From the NCBI GenBank assembly GCA_019137255.1, contig WPDH01000100.1:62001-126000 (forward strand): a stretch of 64,000 bases of DNA. Direction: 5' to 3'. Source of the stretch: Corinectria fuckeliana (taxonomy: Eukaryota; Ascomycota; Sordariomycetes; Hypocreales; Nectriaceae). A model generated the notes under the pieces. The model saw only the letters and a program-made list of their open reading frames with translations. It was not told the DNA's origin and did no database searches. Position 1 is the first letter of the stretch; every line of letters begins with the position of its first letter. Shown piece after piece: positions 56,220 through 64,000 of this stretch. The position numbers were made by a program, and so were the translations under genes.

Positions 56220-58122
56220 CTAATGCACGTATCTAAAAGACACTACAGCTCTGCCTTCTTCGCCAGCCCTTCCTGAACCGATAATATGGCTGTAGTTGAA
56301 TCCGCCTCGTGTCTCTTCTTCTTCCAGCCTCTTGTTTTGTCCCTTGAGATAGTACTTGATGTACAGAGCCATGACTCCACAAACCAAACAAGCTCCAGCC
56401 ATCATGCTCCCGCCGATATAGTACCGGGGCTTTTGCCAGTCTGGGAACATGTAGACGGTGTAAAAGTGCGCAACGCCAGCCGCCATCAAGTTCACAATAG
56501 CAAGCGCCGCTGCTCGTTTTGCTCGTGGTCGTGGGAGGGAAGCGCTCAGCCAGCTCACGCAAAGGCTGTAGGGGGCGTAGGATCCAGCAGTTAACAGGAA
56601 CATGGAGAAGTAGCGGCCGCCAGTTGAAGGCACAAACATGGCCTAGGAGTTTTTAAAGTCAGCGAGCTTTATTGCATCGTCTCCCGTAGTCCATGCTCTT
56701 ACTAGGAGATTTCCCAGAACCGCGAATGTCAGGGGCACGGCAATGTGCCATCCTCGCTCCTTCTTGTGGCCTGCGTGGAAGGAGATGCCGAGAGAGACGA
56801 TGAAGGCGAAGAAGTATGGAGGGGCCGTTAGAAGAAGTGTTGTTGTGTTTCCAAACCCCAGGGTTCCCACAATCGAAGGGAAGAAGTTGTTGAAAGACTG
56901 GGAGGTGATGAGGGCCATCTGTAGCACAATAAACATGTACAGCTTCGGGTCCATCAAGGCCTGCTTCAGTCCCCACCAGATGGACCCGGGGCCCTCATCG
57001 ACGATGCCGGCGTTCTCTTTGCGAATTCGCCATTCCTGTTGAATCGTTGAATACGTCAGAACCATAAGCAGACTCCATGATGCGTGAATCCCCCGCCGTA
57101 CTTGGTACGTACTCAGGAAAAGAGGGTTAGGGATAAAGGTTAGGGATAGAGGTTAGACAAGAGCTCCAGAGTCCACTTCTTCATGTCGTATCATTCCAAT
57201 CATGCGTGGCAAGCAAGAGTTACTTACACCAATGAGCTGCAGCTCGTGAGAAATGAAGTAGTGTTTGCTTTGGAGCGGGTAGTCCGTGAGAACAGGCATC
57301 AATAGGAGGGCGACGACAATAGTAACCGCGCCCTCGATAATGAACAGCCACGACCACGACGCCCGTCCAGCGACACTGTCCATACGACTAGTGATACCCG
57401 CCGCGATGGGCCCGGAAAAAGCCGCTGACATCATGTTTCCGCCATACAAAATAGCAATGCGAGGCGGTAGCTCGCTTCGCTTATACCAGCAGCTCATGAT
57501 GACGAAGACAGCGGGCAAGAATGGAGCCTCGACGAGTCCCAGCACAAATCTTAGGGCCGAAAGCTGACCGAAGCTTTTGGTAAAGCCCTGAGACATGGAC
57601 ACAACTCCCCATAGAGACGTGACGAGGCAGATGTAGTACGATGGCCGTACTTTGCCAATAATCATGTTAGACGGGATTTGAGTGATGATGTCTTTTAGCA
57701 GTTAGCTAATGATGACGGCCTAGGCCGGAGCAGTTCTGAATACTTACATCCGATATAGAACATCATGAGAGCGGTGTTGTATTGATTATTGGTCATTCTG
57801 AGGTCTTCCTGAAGACCTACGATCTTGGCACTTGCGATGTTATTTCGGTCCCTGAAGAGTTCCCATGTTAGACTGGACTTTTCTGCCATTCAATCTTGGC
57901 GAAAATAACATACAGGATATTCAGAAGAAACAATACAAAGACCGTAGGCATTAGAGTCATGTCCAGTCGACGAGTCAACCGCCGCTCAAGTTTGTCTACT
58001 TCGTCTCTGTTCAGATGGACCAGCTCGTCGGGCAGAGGTAAGTCGCCGGGATCAATATGACGAGGCTTCCCAACCTCCATCTCTTCCATGTGGACTTTGT
58101 CGTGGTCGATCGAGTCCGTCAT
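56220..58122 (-). CDS. MFS permease, anion:cation symporter (ACS/Dal5-like) family
   Basis: Complement(56220..56642, 56703..57035, 57228..57691, 57748..57851, 57914..58122), 510 residues, the usual ACS size with twelve membrane segments. Typical motifs: a hydrophilic N-terminus then LERRLTRRLDMTLMP-x-FVLFLLNILDRNNIASAKI (end of TM1 and the DRxN motif), GKVRPSYYICLVTSLWGVVSM, RFVLGLVEAPFLPAVFVIMSCWYKRSELPPRIAILYGGNM (the GxxEAxxxP motif and WYKR-x-E), EWRIRKENAG after the central loop, and SYAPYSLCVSWLSASLPRPRAKRAAALA. ACS permeases carry organic anions and vitamins such as allantoate, nicotinate, pantothenate or sugar acids; substrate cannot be fixed. It lies 712 bases downstream of, and on the same strand as, the aldolase gene. 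The last acceptor CTAG at 56643 joins the frame exactly. Confidence 0.92.
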
Positions 58123-58834
58123 GGTTGATATTTCTGCAGCCCTCGAAGTCGATTGCCACGGAGAGGTTGGGAGTCTTAGTTGATAGTCCAAGATGGTCTC
58201 CACCTAAGTGTTATACGATATCGGGATGGCTGGCCCCTCGACTGCAAGTTATGCATGCGCTAAACCTACTCAAGGTGACTCGGACGAAGTCCCGTGTCCA
58301 ACTACACCTTGCATTCGTTTGCGGATAACAACCCGGGGGCTCAAGCGCTTCCTGCTTTGGAATTGCGGCCGAGCAAGTCTCCCTCAGCAATATTGTCGGC
58401 CACTGAGATCTTGCACAATCCCCTCATTACTCCAGGTTAAGCCCAGGTGGGGAAGGGGGGCGTCCGCACTGATGGTCAGGGTAGTGTGCGGGGGTATGTC
58501 ATCGAGATAGGTGTCTGAATAGACTACGACTCCGAATTGTTCAACCCTCTGCTGTTAACGGATCAGAAGACTTATCGGCTGACTAATACGTCACTACAGA
58601 GAATGAGGTTGGGAATATCTAGCTTAACTTGTTGACGCTTATTATGTTAATAGTCATATGTTTCTGGGAATTTGGGGAACAAGCCGGGTCTCTTCATAGG
58701 GCCGTTGAAAGCTCCAGACTCAAGCAGAAGGACTGTAGCTCATATGCTAGTAGACAAAGTGTGAGATTAGATGGTTAGTTCTCCCAACAAGGTAGTCCAC
58801 TTGTAATTTATTTACTCAATATCTTAACTGCATA
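58123..58834. other. Intergenic between permease and aldolase genes
   Basis: About 710 bases holding the permease promoter and the aldolase 3' flank. No gene was recognised. Confidence 0.5.
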
Positions 58835-59821
58835 TCACGTTCTCCAAGGTCTCTTCTTCTCGGCTTGCTCTAGCACGCCCAAGGTCTCCAGAGTCCACTT
58901 CTTCATAGCATCACCGAGGGGCTGATAAGGTTTCCGCATCTCCCACGTTGACTCTTCCCCTAATCCCAAGTCATGTCCTAAGTAATACCAAGCTCCGTAT
59001 TTAGTATAAGCAATGCCCTTCTTGCAGGCCCACTCGGCGTTAGCCACGTCCGCTTGCAACTCCTTTGCCTCGTCAACCCGACCAGCCTTCCAAAGGTCGT
59101 AAACGCCCGCCGTAGAAGCCGGGAAGATGTTTCCCATCCCGGTCACGCAGCCGCTGCCGCCGGCGTTGAGCGTGGGGAGCAGGTAGTCGCTGCTTCCACC
59201 AAAAACGCCAAACTGCTCGTGCTTGAACTTGCTCGTGAGCCGTGTTAGCTTCCCGACATTTCCACAGGTGAGCTTCACAGCCACAATGTTGGGGTGAGAA
59301 GCCAAAGCCGCGAGCTGGTCGGAGTCGAGATCCACGCCGGCGGTCACGCCTGGGAAGTTGTATATGACGATCGGGATGGGTGAAGCGTCGGCAACCGCAC
59401 GGAAATAAGAGAGATGCGCATCGCTTGAGAGCGCCTTTGCCCAGTAACTAGGCGGTAGAAGCAGATTGAATTTTGCACCCACGCTGGCCGCGTCTTTGGC
59501 GTTAAGGATGGTTTCCTTTGTGGACTGCGCGGAGATACCTGCTACAATAGGGTAGTCGGCTTCCTCTAGATCTTTCACTGCCCGTACAGCAGTCTCAACA
59601 ATAGCCTTGCGCTCGGGTGCAGTAAGTAGAGCAAGCTCGCCGTTAGTCCCGAGATAAACTAGGCCATGCATCCCGGCGCGGACCAGGGCTTGACACTGCT
59701 TGTACATGGCGTCATGGTCTACTTCTTGAGAAGGGTCGTTGGCTTTGTAAAGAGTAACGACGGGGGTATAAACCCCCGGCGGAAGAGGTTTTGCTTTGGC
59801 GGCAATTGTGTTAGACGGCAT
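58835..59821 (-). CDS. DapA/N-acetylneuraminate-lyase family class I aldolase
   Basis: Single exon, 328 residues. A TIM-barrel aldolase forming a Schiff base with pyruvate: pyruvate-binding GTNGE (58-62), catalytic tyrosine in IVIYNFPG (Y154), Schiff-base lysine in VAVKLTCGN (K183), and the later GGSSDYLLPTLNAGGSGCVTGMGN loop. In fungi this family includes 4-hydroxy-2-oxoglutarate aldolase-like enzymes and the 2-keto-3-deoxy sugar-acid aldolases of galacturonate and rhamnose breakdown; bacterial-style lysine synthesis is absent in fungi, so a catabolic role is expected. The frame is open further upstream from a TTG, but the first ATG is 59821. It is divergent from the flavocytochrome b2-like gene (585 bases) and tandem with an acid permease, which supports a shared pathway. 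Confidence 0.9.
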   Translation of the reverse strand: MPSNTIAAKAKPLPPGVYTPVVTLYKANDPSQEVDHDAMYKQCQALVRAGMHGLVYLGTNGELALLTAPERKAIVETAVRAVKDLEEADYPIVAGISAQSTKETILNAKDAASVGAKFNLLLPPSYWAKALSSDAHLSYFRAVADASPIPIVIYNFPGVTAGVDLDSDQLAALASHPNIVAVKLTCGNVGKLTRLTSKFKHEQFGVFGGSSDYLLPTLNAGGSGCVTGMGNIFPASTAGVYDLWKAGRVDEAKELQADVANAEWACKKGIAYTKYGAWYYLGHDLGLGEESTWEMRKPYQPLGDAMKKWTLETLGVLEQAEKKRPWRT

Positions 59822-60406
59822 GGCGAGTGGTGATGGTGGCAATTGTTACTGGAACTGGAAGGGTGGTAGAAGCCTGAGATGGGGCCGGTGCTTGATCAAT
59901 ACAGAGACCTAGATATATTCGCTGACGCTCAGCCTGTCTTCAGTATACGGAGATGAAGAAGGTGTGGGAGCGTTGCTGTGTAAGAACATCTCCGCTGGCT
60001 TCGTCCGTTGCTTTTAGTCGTCCCGGGTCATCTTGTCGGGCTCTCGGCCGGGATCTGCGCGCGGCGCACCGGTAGACATGCGGGGCTAGAGGCACATCGG
60101 ACGATAAATGTTAGACATTAATGATCATAGGGCGTTGCATTGAGGCGTGTCTCTAGTCAAGGCCGAATCCATCCCCGATGCACGGGGATTCCGGCCGATG
60201 TGGGGAAGGATTCATGCGGAACCTAACCATGAATGGAAGCTTGGGTACATGAGCTACAGCATTGGTTTTATCAATTGCTGTCTAAATACGGATGTCTCCT
60301 AGAAGATTCCTGCAAAATCGAACTCTGCTATAGTGACAAAGGGCCCGGTAATACGGCACACTATACTCTCACAAGCTGCGTGGACTGGCCATAGAGAGTC
60401 CTCGTC
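59822..60406. promoter_or_regulatory. Divergent promoter of aldolase and flavocytochrome b2-like genes
   Basis: 585 bases between two start codons. It contains two CGGCCG palindromes (60045-60050 and 60192-60197), that is, inverted CGG triplets with no spacer, the triplet recognised by Zn2Cys6 regulators, plus G+C-rich sequence around 60040-60075. The link to the regulator at the right edge is inference. Confidence 0.45.
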
Positions 60407-62184
60407 ATGGCTGAGATGTCGGAAAAAGGGCCCCCATTGATATCGCTGCAGGATTTGAACAAGCACAAGACAAAGTCGGATTGCTGGATTGCAGTCCACT
60501 CCAAAGTTTGGGACATTACCGCTTTTGTCAACGAGCACCCGGGAGGACCGTCCGGCAAGCCACCCCGTCAACACCAAGGATGCCCAACACTAAGTCTTTG
60601 GAACAGTCTTGCTAAAGTGCGCCGGCTCGGATGCTACTCAATCCTTTGAAACCGCCCACGCACCAGACATGCTCGAAGAGATGCCCAAGGGCACGTTCGT
60701 CGGTGTCATCCAGGACCAACCTCCAAGACCATCCGTGGAAGCTGCACATACTCCCTCGACTATTACCACGGAAGCACCAATCGCCCCCGAACCTATGATT
60801 ATGGCAGATGACAGCTCCCTCCCTGGTCTGGAATCAATCATCGGCGCACCGGACTTTGAACTCGCGGCCTCGAAAGCACTGGCCCCCAAAACATGGGCCT
60901 TCTACTCGTCCGCTGCTACCGATCTGGTGACGCATACCAAAAACAAGGAACTGGTTCGGAGGGTCATGATAAGACCGAGGATTCTGAGAAATGTCTTCAA
61001 TGTCAACTATCGAACACGCATCCTCGGATACGAAACCTCAGCGCCTTTCTTCATTTCCCCTACCGCAATGGCAAGGCTAGCACATCCAGACGGCGAGCTA
61101 GCTTTGGCTCGAGCTGCTGCCTCCGAGGGCATCATCCAATGTGTGAGACATACATCCCGCTTTAGCATTCTCCCTTCCTCAAGGCGGATATGGGGACAAC
61201 CACTAAAGATTGGTACCAGATCTCGAGTAATGCCTCTTATACTCTACGGTCGATCATCTCAGCCGCCCCGCGCGACCTGCCCTTCTTCTTCCAGCTCTAC
61301 GTCAACTCCAACCGCGAAAAGACAATTGACCTCCTCAAGACAGCCAAAGAACTTGGCGTAAAGGCCATCTTTGTCACCGTCGATGCCCCCGTGCCGGGAA
61401 AGCGGGAAGCCGACGAGCGCGCTGCCCAGGCCGTCAAGATCAAGTCCGCCATTAGCGGAGGGGAAAGCAGCAGGGACAAAAAAGGAAGTGGCCTCGGCCG
61501 TCTCATGGCGCAGTACATTGACAAATCTCTGTGCTGGGATGATCTGGCTTGGATCCGCGAGGCTAGTGGAGTGCCCCTTGTATTGAAGGGAGTACAAACT
61601 GCCCAGGATGTCAAGAAGGCCGTTAGTTACGGTGTGGATGGTGTGCTGTTGGGCAACCACGGCGGCCGGTCTTTGGATGGGCAAGTCAACCGCATGGTGT
61701 TCTAGCTGGGATCCGGCAACTTCTGTCGCTAACTTTCGTCTCCAGGGCCCAGGCTAGTATCCTCGTATTGTTAGAACTGAGAAAGATGTGCCCCGAAGTT
61801 TTCGGCCACCTAGAAGTCTACATCGATGGTGGCTTCGAGCGAGGCTCCGATATTCTCAAGGCCGTCGCCTTGGGAGCCACGGCTGTGGGCATTGGCCGGT
61901 CTTACCTGTACTCTCTCGTATACGGTCAGGAGGGTGTAGAGCACCTCACACAAAGTAAGGCCAGCCCTTCCATTTCACACGAGGCTTATTTGCTAAGACT
62001 TTTTTTCTTTTTTTCTTTAGTCTTCAAGGACGAAATCGAAAACTCAATGCGACTCTGTGGAATTACGAGTTTAGAAGAAGCGACAGCGAGGTTGGTAAAC
62101 ACTCGAGACATAGACTACATGGTGGTTTCCGACGGCCAAGAAGCGGATGTGGTTGTGAAAAAGCGATGGACCCCGAAGCTTTAG
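60407..62184 (+). CDS. Flavocytochrome b2-like FMN-dependent 2-hydroxyacid (L-lactate) dehydrogenase
   Basis: Join(60407..60554, 60607..61142, 61220..61680, 61746..61954, 62021..62184), 505 residues. The cytochrome b5 domain has heme ligands H44 (NEHPGG) and H67 (FETAH). The FMN barrel follows from about 115, with a tyrosine in QLYVNSNR (255), lysine in VLKGVQ (351), and catalytic His375/Arg378 in GNHGGR, matching the order and spacing of yeast Cyb2 (Tyr254, Lys349, His373, Arg376). The enzyme oxidises L-lactate or a related 2-hydroxyacid and passes electrons to cytochrome c. Yeast Cyb2 has a mitochondrial presequence; here the heme domain begins almost at the start codon, so location is uncertain or an upstream exon is missing. 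Introns 1 and 3 use GC donors (GCAAGC, GCAAGT), deduced because only these keep the frame. Confidence 0.9.
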
Positions 62185-62449
62185 TGGCTGTTGGATCCAG
62201 AGAGCAACGTGCTTTCATGGATGGCGGGATATGCTCTTCCCTTGTTTCAGGTCATCATCTGTCCTTCAAGCCTAGAGGTATACCGTGACAAGTGAATAGA
62301 GGGCACACATTACAAGGTCTAGCTTTGCAAGCGAATTTACTGTGTCTTACAGCCGAGACAGTTCCTGGTGCGAGAAGGTTGTGCTAGATTCGTATTAAAT
62401 GGCAAGCTGTTTTTGCACGTGCAACCGGTAACAGTGGGTGTTATATTAT

Positions 62450-64000
62450 TCAAGGCCTCGAAACTGGATAATTGACACCAGTAAACTCTTGAAGATCCTC
62501 GATACCCATGCTATTCGGATCAGACCCAAACACCGGAGACAGCCCAAAGCTCATAGCGTAGTTGAACATCATATCACCTTCGACTCCCATGAATGACTGC
62601 TCTCTGCTGAAGAGGTTGGCTGGTTGGTCAAGAGCGCCATCGGCACCGGGATTTGCCACAGATTCAGCCATCCACCTGTTACCCTGCTCCTCTCGATCCG
62701 GGTTCAGCGTCTCGGCCATCTTTGCTAGGCCCGACGCCATTAGCTTGGCCAGATGCCATCTCCCCACTGGCAAGGACCGGAACTGTCGCACAAGGCGAGT
62801 GATCAAGTCTCGAACGCGGGCGAGTTCGATCAGATTACTGCCGTACCTGGTAGTGACCTTGGTGAGAAACATGCAGGCAAAGGCGGTCATGCAGTGTAGA
62901 TAAGAGGGCATTCCCACTACTCCAGCGGCAACGTCACTGTCGGTGAGGATGAAGTCAATTGTAGAGGTAGCGGCCGAGACGGCTGCGACGGCGCAATCGA
63001 GAAAATAGTGTGGGATTAGAGCGTCGCCAGTGAGGCCCCGAAACACGTGTGAATGAAGGTGTAGCTTGGCGAAGTGGTAGTGGAGGTGGACGCCTTTGCG
63101 TGGGAAACTGCCGATGTGATCATATTGTTCTATCCAGGACTGATCAGCCGATTTGCGAAGCAGTATGTATGCTCAGAACTTGAGCCAGCAGCTGGCGACA
63201 GCTCACCTTGCAATGTCACAGACCAGTGGCTGGCCCAGCTGTCGAGCTGCTTATTGAAGTGCTCAATCTGATGGAGATACGCTCGCGGAATAGGCTTCCC
63301 TGTGTCGGGGCCGAATAGCTCGCGAATGCTCCCAAAGATGCTCAGAAGCGCGACTTGACTTGCGAGTCGAGTATCTTCCGCGTTGGCGATGGGCGACTCT
63401 AAGAAGGCCTCCCAACCTTTCATCGACGTGTCCGAATGGACAATGGCCGGCCTCCCATACAGCGTCGCGAGGTGTTGGTCGCAGATGTTCAGGATATACC
63501 AAAGCCTCACACCATCGGCAGCTTCTTCGCTCTGCTCCTCTTGAGCCCGGATGGGGATATTATAGAGGTTTCCCTCGGTCACACGTCGGATTGCGTGCCC
63601 AGAGAGCATCCAAGACATGTCGCTAAGCCAGTAGGAAGCGACGCACATGGCGCGGAGGTAATCGTGGTTTACCTGGCGGTCGAAGATGGATCGTTCTATC
63701 AGCCGGCGGAATTCGGATCGGCACAATCCATATATCGAGTTTGCTGCTGGGTCATGAAGCGCGGCGACAGTGAGTATGGCGACCGTGAGGATGGAGCTTC
63801 GTTGGCGCAGTTCGTCAAGGGACTGGTATCGGCAACCCACACCGTACATGAATGAATCCAGACGGTCTCGGTACAGGAGAAACAGGCGCTGTGCATCACT
63901 GTAGCTGATGACCCCGCGAGACATAAAGTCCTCTATGGCCTGGCTATGGCGTTCTTTGGGACCATCCGGCAACCTCAGTGCTTGGAGTTTGGTGAGCCTG
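62450..64000 (-). CDS. Fungal transcription factor domain protein, 5' partial
   Basis: Complement(62450..63129, 63207..64000), open at the right edge, about 490 residues visible. It is the C-terminal part of a Zn2Cys6-type regulator: the middle-homology domain with AIEDFMSRGVISYSDAQRLFLLYRDRLDSFMYG, ILTVAILTVAALHD, YLRAMCVASYWLSDMSWMLSGHAIRR, ILNICDQHLATLYGRPAIV, and a helical end HLHYHFAKLHLHSHVFRGL that appears only when the 63130-63206 intron is removed. Homologous factors regulate nitrogen or carbon catabolic genes. The DNA-binding domain must lie beyond 64000 and was not seen. Its position next to permease, aldolase and dehydrogenase suggests it as pathway regulator; it ends 265 bases from the dehydrogenase (tail to tail). 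Confidence 0.87.

Overview
This is nuclear DNA of a filamentous ascomycete. Protein-coding genes carry short introns (about 47-110 bases) with GTRNGT donors and CTRAC-like branch points. The gene set is typical of Pezizomycotina: an Ime2-type kinase, a mitochondrial PDH kinase, a Stc1-domain protein, a DUF7514 protein, Zn2Cys6 regulators, GT34 mannosyltransferase and sphingosine-1-phosphate lyase. Protein flavour suggests Sordariomycetes, probably Hypocreales; that is inference, not a measured identity. Exon coordinates were read by eye from splice signals and checked for frame continuity.

Layout. 1-8.7 kb: three minus-strand genes (SET methyltransferase cut by the left edge, an Hsp70-like ATPase, an Ime2/MAK-like kinase). 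8.7-17.3 kb: a gene desert upstream of the kinase, with dispersed TACGAAGTA/TACGGAGTA palindromes. 17.3-25.4 kb: Stc1-domain protein (+), PDH kinase (-), a coiled-coil protein (+). 25.9-33.5 kb: a decaying accessory island with an L-amino-acid oxidase relic, an apparently intact Zn2Cys6 regulator, a small membrane protein and a frameshifted sugar-transporter relic. 33.7-47.5 kb: housekeeping block (DUF7514 protein, sphingosine-1-phosphate lyase, GT34 mannosyltransferase, RING-CH ligase, proteasome alpha2, RCC1-like protein). 47.5-55.7 kb: A+T-rich, repeat-poor but gene-poor sequence around a Zn alcohol dehydrogenase and an unusual coiled-coil/beta-domain hybrid. 56.2-64 kb: a compact putative catabolic cluster (ACS-family MFS permease, DapA-family aldolase, flavocytochrome b2-like 2-hydroxyacid dehydrogenase, transcription factor cut by the right edge).

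How they may work together. In the last block a transported acid could be cleaved by the class I aldolase to pyruvate plus an aldehyde, and the 2-hydroxyacid derived from it oxidised by the flavocytochrome; the aldolase and flavocytochrome share a divergent promoter of 585 bases with two CGGCCG palindromes, a form of site Zn2Cys6 regulators can use. The substrate is not known from sequence. The most unusual single observations are two GC-AG introns in the flavocytochrome gene, the coiled-coil/beta-domain fusion, two pseudogenes beside an orphaned regulator, and a readable extra C-terminus in the wrong frame behind the DUF7514 gene. No rRNA, tRNA, CRISPR array or intact transposon was found.
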